Assembly (NCBI GenBank): GCA_023419375.1
Contig: JAEZYD010000006.1
Coordinates: 62,001 to 126,000, forward strand
DNA: 64,000 bases
Source of the DNA: Pseudomonadota bacterium
GTDB taxonomy: Bacteria; Desulfobacterota; Desulfovibrionia; Desulfovibrionales; Desulfovibrionaceae
Direction of reading: 5' to 3'
In this document: piece after piece, positions 36,533-45,438 of the stretch
Numbering within the stretch: position 1 is the stretch's first letter
Layout of the letters: every line of letters starts with the position of its first letter
Program-made: the position numbers and the translations under genes
Notes under the pieces: model-generated
Databases searched by the model: none
What the model was told of the DNA's origin: nothing
Seen by the model: the letters and a program-made list of their open reading frames with translations, nothing else

Positions 36533-36912
36533 TACTTGCTCCCCTGGGGAATGATGTGGCAGGTCCAGCAATAGGGATCAACGCTGTTGGCCACGTGGCA
36601 CTTTTCGCAGAATCCCTTGTAGTCAGTGTGGCACTTCATGCAGGTGTTCTGCAGGCTGATGGTCCACTTTTTGCCGTTGGATGCCACATAGGTGCGGTTT
36701 TCGTTGCGCAGGGCTTCATCACGCCACTCGTTGAGCAGCTGCATGTGCTTGTCGCGCATGAAATCCACATTTTCCACACACTCTTTTTCATTCTTGGGCA
36801 GCGCAATACCGGTGCTGGTATAGCTCTTGCCCAGCATGCTTGCCCAGAACGGGGAGGTGAACAGGACCACAAAGATAATGATCCCAAGAATTACTGCTTT
36901 GGAGTTATACAT
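36532..36912 (-). CDS. dsrJ: DsrJ, triheme cytochrome c
   Basis: A 126-residue protein with an uncleaved N-terminal membrane anchor (about 6-26) and three heme c motifs: CMKCH (91-95), CEKCH (102-106) and CWTCH (115-119). An additional cysteine, C45, fits the unusual His/Cys-ligated heme known for DsrJ. It faces the periplasm and links DsrO/DsrP to periplasmic redox partners. The start directly abuts the dsrK stop. Confidence 0.97.
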   Translation of the reverse strand: MYNSKAVILGIIIFVVLFTSPFWASMLGKSYTSTGIALPKNEKECVENVDFMRDKHMQLLNEWRDEALRNENRTYVASNGKKWTISLQNTCMKCHTDYKGFCEKCHVANSVDPYCWTCHIIPQGSK

Positions 36913-38556
36913 CTATTGACCCTCCCCCTGCGCCTCGGGCGCGTCATCATCCTCTACCACGTTGGGCAGGTCTTCCTGGCGCATATCCATGGTGCGCTTG
37001 CATTCGCCCTTCATCACAAGGGCATTGCCCACCAGTTCGTGCAGGCCGCTTACATTGACGCCGGGCGCCCAGTAATTGGCCAGCGGGGGCAGGGTGGCGC
37101 GGTCAATGGCGCACACGCAGGCCATGTGGTTGACGCCGTGCTTTTCCTGCACATAGCGCAGGGCATTGCCGCGCGGCATGCCGGAACGCATGCGCAGTTC
37201 CATGATTTCTTCTGTGTTGAGGCCGGAACCGGCGCCGCAGCAGAAGGTCTGCTCGCGGATGGTGTTCTCGGGCATTTCCACAAAGTTGTTACACACGGCG
37301 TTGAGCACGTAGCGGGGTTCATCAAGCAGGCCCATGCCGCGCGCAGGGTTGCACGAGTCATGGAAGGTGGTGATGATATGGTCGTTACGGCTGGGGTCGA
37401 GGTTCAGCTTGTTGTGGTGGATCAGGTCAGCCGTGAACTCGGCAATGTGCACCATCTTGGTGGAAGCCGCGTTCTGGAACACCGTGCCCGTGTAAGGCGA
37501 AACAGGCGTCGTCATGTGCGCGGGCGACGGGCCGTTGTAGGTGTCCATGTACTGGTTGATCACGCGCCACATGTGGCCGCATTCGCCGCCCAGAATCCAC
37601 TTGGAACCCAGACGTTCGGCTTCGGCGTACATTTTGGCGTTGAGCTTCTTTGCCATGTTGAACGTGGTAAAGGAGCCGAAGTTGCCGCCTTCCGAAGCGT
37701 AGGTCGAGAAGGTGTAGTCCAGATCCAGCTCGTGGAAGAGCATCAGATAGCCCATGAAGGTGTAGATGCCGGGGTCGGCAAATACGTCGCCGGAGGGCGT
37801 GATGAACAGGATTTCGTGGCCCTTTTCATTGAAGGGCGTCTTGGGACGGATGCCGGTGATGGTTTCGCAGTCATCGGCCAGCATTTCCACGATTTCCACA
37901 AAGGAGTGGGGCTTGATGCCAAGGTGGTTGCCGGTGAAGCTGCAGTTCTTGACCGGATCCATGATCCAGTGGATGCCCAGGCCCACTTCGTGCAGCAGTT
38001 CGCGCACGATGGCGGTGATTTCCGCCGTGTCGATGCCGTAGGGGCAGAAGAGCGAGCAGCGGCGGCATTCGGTGCACTGGTAGGCGTAGTAGAAGAGTTC
38101 CTTCACTACTTCCTTGTCCCAGCCGCGAGCGCCCACTTTCTTGCCGAGGATCTTGCCCAGCATGGTGTGGTCGCGGCGGTAGAGCGAACGGAGCAGCTCG
38201 GCGCGCAGCACGGGCATGTTTTTGGGATCATTGGTGCCCAGGAAGAAGTGGCATTTGTCGGCGCAGGCGCCGCAACGCACACAGATATCCATGAACAGCT
38301 TGAGCGAACGGTGCTTTTCAAGGCGTTCTTCAAAAGCGTCGCAGAGAATCTGTTCCCAGTTTTCGGGCAGGTTCCAGTCTTCTGCCGCCGGATCCCATTC
38401 GTGGGGATTGGGCATGTGCAGAAGTTCCATGGTCTCTTTCTTGGCCGGATAGCAGAAGCTGCCCGGTGTAAATTCGGGCTTGGTGTCAAGCCAGTCCTGG
38501 GCGGGAAAGGCCGGGCGGCTGGACACAAGCATTTGCGGCGTAGGTAATTTTGCCAT
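36913..38556 (-). CDS. dsrK: DsrK, HdrD-like catalytic iron-sulfur subunit
   Basis: A 547-residue cytoplasmic subunit related to heterodisulfide reductase HdrD. Two ferredoxin motifs bind [4Fe-4S] clusters (C92-x2-C95-x2-C98-x3-C102; C161-x2-C164-x2-C167-x3-C171). Downstream CCG-type cysteine motifs (HDSCNPARG, TFCCGAGSG) form the noncubane catalytic cluster site thought to reduce the DsrC trisulfide. It lies 12 bp after dsrM and abuts dsrJ. Confidence 0.97.
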   Translation of the reverse strand: MAKLPTPQMLVSSRPAFPAQDWLDTKPEFTPGSFCYPAKKETMELLHMPNPHEWDPAAEDWNLPENWEQILCDAFEERLEKHRSLKLFMDICVRCGACADKCHFFLGTNDPKNMPVLRAELLRSLYRRDHTMLGKILGKKVGARGWDKEVVKELFYYAYQCTECRRCSLFCPYGIDTAEITAIVRELLHEVGLGIHWIMDPVKNCSFTGNHLGIKPHSFVEIVEMLADDCETITGIRPKTPFNEKGHEILFITPSGDVFADPGIYTFMGYLMLFHELDLDYTFSTYASEGGNFGSFTTFNMAKKLNAKMYAEAERLGSKWILGGECGHMWRVINQYMDTYNGPSPAHMTTPVSPYTGTVFQNAASTKMVHIAEFTADLIHHNKLNLDPSRNDHIITTFHDSCNPARGMGLLDEPRYVLNAVCNNFVEMPENTIREQTFCCGAGSGLNTEEIMELRMRSGMPRGNALRYVQEKHGVNHMACVCAIDRATLPPLANYWAPGVNVSGLHELVGNALVMKGECKRTMDMRQEDLPNVVEDDDAPEAQGEGQ

Positions 38557-38568
38557 CGTGGAAACTCC

Positions 38569-39588
38569 TTACTCGGCGGCCTTTTCGGGTTGCTTTTCCA
38601 GCGGCAGCCCGGCATCGGCCATGGCGTCGCGGTAGGTATCCTCGTACTCGGCGTAGGTGAAGTACTGCTTGGGCGGATTCCAGGGGTTGATGTGGCGCAC
38701 GCGGCGGGAATTATTCGCCATGTTGCGCGTGGGGCTGAAGAACACGCCCGGCATGTGCATGAGCTTGGAGAAGGGGAAGTAAATCAGCAGTACGCAGACC
38801 AGAGTAAGGTGCGTGAAGAACAGGGCGTTGATGCCCGTGGTCGCCACAGGCGCAAAGTGGGTCAGGCCCATGACGAAAATCTTGACCTGGGCGATTTCGG
38901 TCTTGTCGAAATAGCGCAGGCAGATGCCGGTGCCCACAATGCTGATGATCAGCCACAGGGGGAAGTAATCGTTGGCAAGCGAAAGGTAGCGCAGGCGCTC
39001 GTTGAACAGGCGGCGTCCCAGAAGGAACAGCAGCGCTACCAGCAACAGGCCGCCCGTCCAGAAGAAGCGGGGCGAGCCAAACTGCATGATGCCGTCAATG
39101 CTTTCCAGAAAGCGAATACAGGAAGGCACGGGTTCCATAAAGAAACGGAAGTGACGGATAAAAACCAGCAGGAAGCAGTAGTGGAACAGCAGGGCAAAGA
39201 CCCACAGCCACTTGGAGGAATAATAAATGGTGCGCGGCCCGTTGCTGACGGGATCAAATTCCCTTACTTCCGCAACAGTGTTGCGGAACAGCGAACGGAA
39301 GCAGAACACTTCCAGAAACATGCGCTGCACAACACCCCAAGTTGTGCTGGGACAGTCGATTTTTGCCTGCTTGATGAAGTCAAGCGACTGCTCCTGCCCA
39401 CCAGTGGTGGGGATGCAGAAGGGCACGGGCGATTTGGCCCAGTACACCATGCGCCAGACGACACCGGCGATGAACACGACTACTGCCACATAAGGCAGCG
39501 CCACGCCGAACAGGCCCGCAAGCCCTATGGCCGCTCCCGCCCAGGCGATGGCTCCTATGAGCAGCACCAGCAGTAATGAATTGAACAT
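38569..39588 (-). CDS. dsrM: DsrM, NarI-like cytochrome b membrane subunit
   Basis: A 339-residue inner-membrane protein with about six helices. It has histidines suited to two b hemes (including HYCFLLVFIRH and THFAPVATTG-flanking helices). It oxidises menaquinol and gives electrons to DsrK on the cytoplasmic side. First dsr gene of the operon; an RsbRD-like gene lies 117 bp upstream on the same strand. Confidence 0.95.
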   Translation of the reverse strand: MFNSLLLVLLIGAIAWAGAAIGLAGLFGVALPYVAVVVFIAGVVWRMVYWAKSPVPFCIPTTGGQEQSLDFIKQAKIDCPSTTWGVVQRMFLEVFCFRSLFRNTVAEVREFDPVSNGPRTIYYSSKWLWVFALLFHYCFLLVFIRHFRFFMEPVPSCIRFLESIDGIMQFGSPRFFWTGGLLLVALLFLLGRRLFNERLRYLSLANDYFPLWLIISIVGTGICLRYFDKTEIAQVKIFVMGLTHFAPVATTGINALFFTHLTLVCVLLIYFPFSKLMHMPGVFFSPTRNMANNSRRVRHINPWNPPKQYFTYAEYEDTYRDAMADAGLPLEKQPEKAAE

Positions 39589-39705
39589 TCCCTACCTCAC
39601 TTCCACTAAAGTTGCCTCAAAAGCCCACCACGGGATTTGAGAGATCTCTGGCCCGCATGCTGCAAAGCCCACGGTCAGGCCCTACGGCCTAATGAACGCG
39701 GAATG

Positions 39706-40239
39706 TCAGCGGTCGTCCCCGGAAGGAACGGCTCCGCTTTCCAGTTGTTGCGCCCAGCGCGCCAGTTGGGCGTGCTGGTTGCGTATTTCCGTAATGCGCG
39801 ACTCAGCCAGAATTTCCCGGTCTTCCATATACATGTCGAAGGCCAGGAGCGTCAGGCTGTCGATGCGCGATTCGGTCTCAAGGTAGGCCGCCAGGTCGTC
39901 CTGGGCCATAAGTTCAGGCATGACGTGTTGCCGCAGAAGAGGTTTCATGAGGCTGAACACCGCCAGGCTCTGGCTGGGGGAGAATTTTTGCACTGCCCGC
40001 AACTTGATAAAGCGGTCCATTGCCTTGCGGGTCTGGGCCACTTCCACGGATTCGCCGGTAACTGCATCGTACACGGCCCCTGCGGCTTCCTTGGTCATGT
40101 TTGCTACAGGATTGCCGAAGGGGTCGTCTTTTGTGCGAAGAAAACCAGTTGTTTCAAATGGATAGGTGTCGAATACGGAGTCTGTCCATAGACGCACCAT
40201 CTCGCTCTTGTGTTTACGAAACACGTCGATTGCTTTCAT
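39706..40239 (-). CDS. RsbRD N-terminal-domain protein
   Basis: A 177-residue soluble helical protein resembling the N-terminal sensor domain of RsbR-type stressosome proteins (RsbRD): helices around FRKHKSEMVRLWTDSVF, the segment FSPSQSLAVFSLMKP and a final helix with DMYMEDREILAESRI. The C-terminal STAS domain of true RsbR proteins is absent. It is the promoter-proximal gene before dsrMKJOP, so a sensory or regulatory link to sulfite reduction is likely; what it senses is unknown. Confidence 0.75.
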   Translation of the reverse strand: MKAIDVFRKHKSEMVRLWTDSVFDTYPFETTGFLRTKDDPFGNPVANMTKEAAGAVYDAVTGESVEVAQTRKAMDRFIKLRAVQKFSPSQSLAVFSLMKPLLRQHVMPELMAQDDLAAYLETESRIDSLTLLAFDMYMEDREILAESRITEIRNQHAQLARWAQQLESGAVPSGDDR

Positions 40240-40272
40240 TCTGTCCCCGTGCCCTTTTGTCTAAGGCTCTCT

Positions 40273-40302
40273 CATATAAATAGTAAGCGCAAAGGGCGTC
40301 AA
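40273..40302 (-). promoter_or_regulatory. Candidate promoter of the RsbRD-dsrMKJOP operon
   Basis: On the minus strand: TTGACG (40297-40302), 18 bp, TATATG (40273-40278), start near 40266. I see no better promoter in the 117 bp directly before dsrM, so the RsbRD gene and dsrMKJOP may be one transcript. Confidence 0.5.
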
Positions 40303-40458
40303 GCCCCTATGCGCTTTTAAAACGCAAGGTTTGTCATTTTTTGCACAAGGCCCCGATGGAGGCGATAAGCCAGGGCAGTTTAAGGCCGCGCCTGAGCAGG
40401 CTAAATCGACCCGTGCAGTTCCTGCGCCGGTGGCAAAAAGAACTGGAATCGATTTTGC

Positions 40459-41436
40459 CTAGGGGCAGGGCGTTGTGCCAGAACACTGACCAGCTACTTG
40501 CGGGTCGAGCGGCAAGTCTGCACTGCCTGTTGCCGGGGGGGGAGTAGAGGCTTGGGGCAAAGAAGCCTGACCTGCCTGCTGCTTGGTATTCTTTTTCAGC
40601 ATGGCGGGCAAGCCGTGGTATTCAAAAAAGGGAACAGTCTGCGAACCGGCCATGAACACATGGGCCTTGTTGCGCAGCATACGCAGGCGCAGCAAGAGCA
40701 TATCGGGCGCGGTGGCGGCCATGCCCGTCGGCGCAGCAATGTCCTTTGCCTTGGTCAGGGCTTCAGAAAGGCTTGCGCCATTGTCCATAAGGCGCAGCAT
40801 ACGCGCGACGGTATGAATATCAGCTTCGTTTTCTGCCAGAGGGTAGAAGGCCACATCCACATGGCCGGAAAGAAGGGCGATGCCTTCCTGGCAGCTGGGG
40901 CAGGAGGGAGAAAAAAACATGCGTACGCTGGCTTCGTTGCTGTTGTCGGTGATGGCCCACACGTCCGCCTGGGTGCGCAGGGCGGTACCGGCGTTGACGA
41001 TGAACAGCAAAGCCCAGAGAACAAGCAAAAGTGAGCGGCCGGGTTTGTCTGTCGGAAGGCCGGAGCGGCTGCGCTGCGCCGCCTGCCGAAAACCAGCGTA
41101 GATCATGGCAAAAAAGCAGGCCACTATAAGGCAGCTCACGCAAGGGGCCGTGACCGCCATGAGCAGCAGAAGGCCGATATCACCCAGAAGGGCCAAACCC
41201 GCCAGAATCAGGCCCAATTGGGCCGCACCCATCAAGGCTGCTGCGGCAAGCAGCGTGAACATGACCCCGCCAGCCCACCAAAGCGATATGCCCGCAACGG
41301 ATGTATCCTGAAACAGTGCGCAGCCCGAAGTTACACACAGGTTCACTTCGTTGCCAAAGGCGCTCCAGATACAGAAGGCCGCAGCCAGAACGGCCATGCT
41401 CAGAATGCCGGGAAATAATTGATGGGTTCGGTTCAT
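40459..41436 (-). CDS. VKOR-family membrane protein fused to a thioredoxin-like domain
   Basis: A 325-residue protein. The N-terminal half has four to five membrane segments with the VKOR pattern: loop cysteines C34/C39 and the quinone-site pair C99-x2-C102 (APCVSC). A fifth segment leads to a thioredoxin-like domain with C179-x2-C182 (CPSC). Bacterial VKOR-thioredoxin fusions oxidise cysteines in the periplasm and pass electrons to quinone, replacing DsbA/DsbB. The C-terminal 35 residues are low complexity. The ATG at 41436 is chosen as the first methionine of the hydrophobic protein. It sits between sat and the dsr operon with its own promoter. Confidence 0.8.
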   Translation of the reverse strand: MNRTHQLFPGILSMAVLAAAFCIWSAFGNEVNLCVTSGCALFQDTSVAGISLWWAGGVMFTLLAAAALMGAAQLGLILAGLALLGDIGLLLLMAVTAPCVSCLIVACFFAMIYAGFRQAAQRSRSGLPTDKPGRSLLLVLWALLFIVNAGTALRTQADVWAITDNSNEASVRMFFSPSCPSCQEGIALLSGHVDVAFYPLAENEADIHTVARMLRLMDNGASLSEALTKAKDIAAPTGMAATAPDMLLLRLRMLRNKAHVFMAGSQTVPFFEYHGLPAMLKKNTKQQAGQASLPQASTPPPATGSADLPLDPQVAGQCSGTTPCP

Positions 41437-41560
41437 AGGTACCTGTGGATGTAATAGCTTTTCGGCTGGTGCAGCAATAGCGCGACAGGCCCGGTACTGA
41501 CCTTCATCAGGCCCGCCGAAACATCGGGCTGTAGCCGCGATTTCATGCAACTCGTTTCAG

Positions 41561-41589
41561 GTTATAGGCTGTTTTTGCTTTTTCGTAAA
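41561..41589 (-). promoter_or_regulatory. Candidate promoter of the VKOR-like gene
   Basis: On the minus strand: TTTACG (41584-41589), 17 bp, TATAAC (41561-41566). This would give a leader of about 118 nt. The rest of the 405-bp gap up to sat contains the sat terminator and nothing else I can identify. Confidence 0.5.
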
Positions 41590-41793
41590 GCGCGGCCCCA
41601 TCTCTGCTGCATCTTGGTTGCGCGGCAATGCGGGGCTGTGCAAACGTATATTGCAGGGGATGTGGCAAAGGTATGACGTGCACAGTCATTTCAGCTCACA
41701 TACGGCAAGGGCTCGCACTGTGCCCAGTTCGGCAGGCCCAGGCCACATGGGGAGCATAACAGCTGGAACGTATGGGGATGCAGCTAAAACAAA

Positions 41794-41815
41794 AGGACGC
41801 CCTTTCGGGCGTCCT
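41794..41815 (-). terminator. Terminator of sat
   Basis: AGGACGCCC (41794-41802) and GGGCGTCCT (41807-41815), 4-nt loop, followed on the minus strand by TTTTGTTTT. Confidence 0.9.
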
Positions 41816-41841
41816 CTCGCGTTGTGTTGCTGCGGTCAAGC

Positions 41842-43113
41842 TTACATGGTGGAGCCGGAGGCCGCACGCTGCATCTTGATTTCAACTTTTTCGGTCAGGC
41901 TGGCATAGTATTCGCGCAGGATGACGAGCACTTCGGCGCGGCCAAAGTGATCCGGCACTTCCGCGCCTTCGGAGAGCATCTTGCGCAGCTTGGTGCCGGA
42001 CAGGATGACGCGATCTTCCTTGGTGTGGGGGCAGGTGCGCATGCTGGCCATGCCGTCGCACTTTTTGCAGTAGAAGGTCCAGTCAATGTTCAGCGGGTCG
42101 CAGAGCAGACGCTTGCCTTCTTCGGCGGGCACAGGGATCTTGCGGAAGATTTCCTGAGCTTCAAACATGCCGTAGAAGTCGCCCACGCCAGCGTGGTCGC
42201 GGCCAACCAGCAGGTTGTTGATGCCGTAGTTCTGGCGGAAGGTGGCGTGCAGCAGGGCTTCGCGGGGACCGGCATAACGCATGTCCAGGGGGTAACCAGC
42301 CTGAATGACGAAGTCTTTCACGAAGTACTTGTCAACCAGGGTGTCGATGCACTTCACGCGCACTTCGGCGGGGATGTCGCCGGGCTTCAGGGAGCCCACG
42401 AGGGAGTGGATAACCACGCCGTCGCACACTTCCACGCCGATCTTGGCCAGGTATTCATGCGAGCGGTGCATGGGGTTGCGCAGCTGAAGAGCGGCAACCT
42501 TCTGCCAGCCGCGTTCGTCCATCTTGGCGCGCAGCTGAGCAGGGGTCATGTACACGCCGGGGAACTTTTCGGGGAATTCGCCCTGCGAAAGAACCTTAAC
42601 GGTACCGGCAACGTTGAATTCGTTCTGAGCCAGAACCATCTTCACGCCGGGGTGGTCAGCGGGGGCCACTTCCCAGAACTTTTCGGAGTCAGGGCCAGTG
42701 CCCTTGAACACCAGTTCGCATTCCCACTTCTTGTCGGCTTCGGTCATTTCATAGACTTCTTCGACCTTCATGGTAGCCATGATTTCGCCTTTGCGAACCA
42801 GGGCCACTTCTTCGCCGACCTTGAGGGCCTTGGCGTCAGCAGCGGGAACATCCAGGGTAACGGGCACGGGCCAGAAGGTGCCGTCAGAAAGGGTCATCTT
42901 TTCGCAGACGCTCTTCCAGTTGGCCTTGTTCATGAAGCCGTTCAGAGGCGAGAAACCGCCAATGCCCATCATGATCAGGTCGCCCTTGGCGCGGGAAGAA
43001 ATCTCGATCTGCTTCAGGCCTGCGGCTTTTTTCTTCTCGTCATCCAAGGCCTTACCTTCCAGAAGGCAACAGACCAGACCCTTACCGCCATGAGGAGCTA
43101 CCAGCTTGGACAT
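41842..43113 (-). CDS. sat: Sulfate adenylyltransferase (ATP sulfurylase)
   Basis: A 423-residue homo-oligomeric cytoplasmic enzyme that makes adenosine 5'-phosphosulfate from ATP and sulfate, the activating step of dissimilatory sulfate reduction. Visible motifs: the substrate loop QLRNPMHRSHE, the GRDHAGVGDFYG nucleotide motif and a late CPHTKED segment. A CxxC-type set (YCKKCDGMASMRTC) resembles the zinc or iron site seen in Desulfovibrio ATP sulfurylases. GGAGG 8 nt upstream supports the start at 43113. Monocistronic, with its own terminator and a folded leader. Confidence 0.98.
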   Translation of the reverse strand: MSKLVAPHGGKGLVCCLLEGKALDDEKKKAAGLKQIEISSRAKGDLIMMGIGGFSPLNGFMNKANWKSVCEKMTLSDGTFWPVPVTLDVPAADAKALKVGEEVALVRKGEIMATMKVEEVYEMTEADKKWECELVFKGTGPDSEKFWEVAPADHPGVKMVLAQNEFNVAGTVKVLSQGEFPEKFPGVYMTPAQLRAKMDERGWQKVAALQLRNPMHRSHEYLAKIGVEVCDGVVIHSLVGSLKPGDIPAEVRVKCIDTLVDKYFVKDFVIQAGYPLDMRYAGPREALLHATFRQNYGINNLLVGRDHAGVGDFYGMFEAQEIFRKIPVPAEEGKRLLCDPLNIDWTFYCKKCDGMASMRTCPHTKEDRVILSGTKLRKMLSEGAEVPDHFGRAEVLVILREYYASLTEKVEIKMQRAASGSTM

Positions 43114-43147
43114 TGCGAAATCCTCCGTGTTTTAGTTATGTGGGCAT

Positions 43148-43177
43148 CCTTCCGTGGCCGCGTCGCCATGCGGAAGG
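43148..43177 (-). promoter_or_regulatory. Stem-loop in the sat leader
   Basis: CCTTCCG (43148-43154) with CGGAAGG (43171-43177) and, inside, TGGC (43155-43158) with GCCA (43165-43168), leaving a 2-nt bulge and a 6-nt loop. It lies about 35 nt before the sat start. Upstream, TTGACT (minus strand, 43217-43222) is the only recognisable -35-like box; no convincing -10 accompanies it. The remainder of 43178-43549 shows no gene. Confidence 0.5.
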
Positions 43178-43549
43178 GCAGCGTTCAGTTCGCATCTTGT
43201 GAATAATCTAACAAAAAGTCAACTACCTCTTAAAACTTTTCCTGACTACTCGCCAAAAAAACCACAGCCACAGCGGGTAATACGGAAAATTCACCGACAC
43301 CTATACGCTGAATCGCGCAAAAAGAGAAGGGGGATTCAGAATAAAAATGTGCCTGAACCCGAAAAATCATGTGAAAGTGCGCTTTTTTTCGCAAAGTCTT
43401 TTGCTAGGCTATCTTGCGCGAACGGGCGTGATTGCTTGCGGGCAGCGAAATAGGGCGAAGAACTGTTTGCCTGGAGAGAAATTCGCAGGCTGGGGGAAAT
43501 TTTTCTCAACCTCCATGCCGAGGCCTGCGTCAAACCTGAATCAACAAAA

Positions 43550-43575
43550 AAGGCGTGGATGTACATCCACGCCTT
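43550..43575 (-). terminator. Terminator of ssb
   Basis: A 26-bp perfect palindrome (AAGGCGTGGATGT at 43550-43562 with its complement to 43575), followed on the minus strand by TTTTTGTTG. Confidence 0.85.
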
Positions 43576-43603
43576 GCGGTCATTAATCGTAGGGAATCAG
43601 CCC

Positions 43604-44170
43604 CTAGAACGGCACATCGTCCATGTTGGAGGCTTCGGAAGGGAAGGCCGGGCCGAGATCTTCGTCCATGGGCTGCGGCTTGCGGTTGCCGCCCTGGGGG
43701 GCGTAACCGCCGCGTCCGCCCTGCGCGCCCTGTCCGCCCTGGCCACCGCGCGGGGCATTGCCGCGCGGAGCTGCTGCAGCAGCGGGCGCGCCGTAGTCGT
43801 CTTCAAAGCCGCGGCCACCGCCGCCTTCACGGGGGGCATCGCCGCCCTTGCGGTCAAGAAACTGCACGCGTTGGGCCTTGATCTCAGTGGTATAGCGATC
43901 CTGTCCCTGCTGATCCTGCCACTTGCGGGTTTGCAGGCTGCCTTCCACATAGATCAGGCTGCCCTTGGCAAGGAAGTTGGCGCAGTTTTCCGCCTGGCGC
44001 TGAAAAACAGAAACGCGGTGCCATTCAGTGCGATCCACCTTGTTGCCGTCACGGTCGGTGTAGGATTCGTCGGTGGCGACATTCAGGGTGGCAACGGGCG
44101 AACCGCTCTGGGTGTACCGCAGCTCGGGGTCGCGGCCCAGACGGCCAATAATCATTACTTTATTCAGCAT
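43604..44170 (-). CDS. ssb: Single-stranded DNA-binding protein
   Basis: A 188-residue SSB. The N-terminal OB fold (about 1-110) begins MLNKVMIIGRLGRDPELRYT; a Gly/Arg/Gln-rich flexible linker follows, and the chain ends in the acidic tip MDDVPF that binds partner proteins. It acts as a tetramer in replication, repair and recombination. GGAG 8 nt upstream. It lies 34 bp downstream of the unknown gene at 44205-44543 on the same strand. Confidence 0.98.
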   Translation of the reverse strand: MLNKVMIIGRLGRDPELRYTQSGSPVATLNVATDESYTDRDGNKVDRTEWHRVSVFQRQAENCANFLAKGSLIYVEGSLQTRKWQDQQGQDRYTTEIKAQRVQFLDRKGGDAPREGGGGRGFEDDYGAPAAAAAPRGNAPRGGQGGQGAQGGRGGYAPQGGNRKPQPMDEDLGPAFPSEASNMDDVPF

Positions 44171-44204
44171 GGTGATGCTCCAAGGTGGTATTCAAGTTTC
44201 AGAC

Positions 44205-44543
44205 TCAGGCGACAAAGGCCTTTTCGAGCTGATCCAGTACGTCTTCTATGGCGTCGCTCAGCTTGTTGGCTTCGCGCGGCTGCCATTCGGCAAGGGCCGC
44301 TTCCAGTTCGGCCTTGAGCCTCGCGGCTTCAAGAATGCCGGGGCCAAGGGCCTTGCGGCGGGCTGGCGACCAGGGCAGAAACTGCAATCCTTCATCCAGC
44401 GCCTTCACCATTTCAAGCACGCCATGTTTTTCGTGTTTGATGGGAACGCTGAAGGCCAGCTCTGTAAGTTTGGGCCAGAGTTTTTCCAGCAGGTCTTCGT
44501 TCCAGGTGACGGCGCTCACGCGGATTTGCAGTGCATTGCCCAT
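44205..44543 (-). CDS. Conserved-looking small protein, function unknown
   Basis: A 112-residue soluble, largely helical acidic protein. It has no cysteine and no motif I recognise. The C-terminal half (about 70-110) has leucine/alanine heptads that could form a coiled coil. AGGAGC precedes the start. Position between a carboxylase operon and ssb gives no strong clue. Confidence 0.65.
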   Translation of the reverse strand: MGNALQIRVSAVTWNEDLLEKLWPKLTELAFSVPIKHEKHGVLEMVKALDEGLQFLPWSPARRKALGPGILEAARLKAELEAALAEWQPREANKLSDAIEDVLDQLEKAFVA

Positions 44544-44647
44544 AGGTGCTCCTTGGCGGCGGGCCGCCCATATGCGAGTTTGCCGCGCCCAGACCCGCTG
44601 CTTACGGCAGCATGCTCCAGGCCCACGGTCAGTGCTGGCAGGAGAGC

Positions 44648-45298
44648 CTAGTCTTTTTCAGTCCATTCGGTCTGCACACGCATGATGACTTCCTGAATGG
44701 CGGGAAGCTGATCCTGCGGGCATACGCCGATGAGGGGCGCTCCGGCGTCGATATTTTCGTTATAGGTAAAGTAGACGGCATAGATAACGCCCGCAGGCCC
44801 AGTATAGACCAGCGGCACCTCGCGCTTCATGCGCGACATGATGAGCAGTTCCATGCCTTCGCGCACGGCCACCGACTGTGAATCAGCCGCGCGGATTTTT
44901 TTGTCCACCTCAGGTGTGAAGTAGTACTTGGCCCGCTCGGGCGCAACAAAAAGATGCAGGGCTTTTTTGAGCAGGATGCGTTCCACCTCTGCGCGGGTGA
45001 GCATGTGGCGCACCACGGCAAGGGGGGTGCCTGCCTCCACAAAGGTGCCCTCAAGCTCGGTGTGCAGAAGGCTGATTTCGCCTTTTTCGTTGGCGCAGAT
45101 GGATTTGGGATTGCGCTCGCGCTCAAGCGTGGCAATGAGCGTCCCGGGCTTTTCCTTCCACTGGCCCTGCGGGCCAACAACCTTGTCGCCCTGTTTTATG
45201 ACCGCAAAGGTCACCTTGCCCGTGTGGGGCGTGCTGATGACTATTTCGCGGTAGGGCGAAGCCTTTATTTCGTCCAGCAGTGCAGATATGTTTATCAT
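44648..45298 (-). CDS. Biotinyl carrier protein of an acyl-CoA carboxylase
   Basis: A 216-residue protein. The C-terminal part (about 145-205) is a biotinyl domain: SRMKREV contains K158 at the position of the biotinylated lysine of the usual AMKM motif, followed by GVIYAVYFTYNENIDAGAPL. An N-terminal half (about 20-98) looks like a second, lysine-less lipoyl/biotinyl fold. It should shuttle carboxybiotin between the biotin carboxylase and the carboxyltransferase encoded just upstream. The MKR context differs from the canonical MKM, so biotinylation is likely but not certain. Confidence 0.72.
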   Translation of the reverse strand: MINISALLDEIKASPYREIVISTPHTGKVTFAVIKQGDKVVGPQGQWKEKPGTLIATLERERNPKSICANEKGEISLLHTELEGTFVEAGTPLAVVRHMLTRAEVERILLKKALHLFVAPERAKYYFTPEVDKKIRAADSQSVAVREGMELLIMSRMKREVPLVYTGPAGVIYAVYFTYNENIDAGAPLIGVCPQDQLPAIQEVIMRVQTEWTEKD

Positions 45299-45438
45299 GC
45301 TTGGGTCCGTTAACGTTATATATTGGCGACGCTCCGGCTGGTGGGGCTGCTGCCCCCTAACCTCCGGCGCATGGCGGCCGGATTGTTCCCGGTCGCCGCG
45401 TCGCTCGGAATATTTGTCGTTTTTCTACGCAGTGGGCG

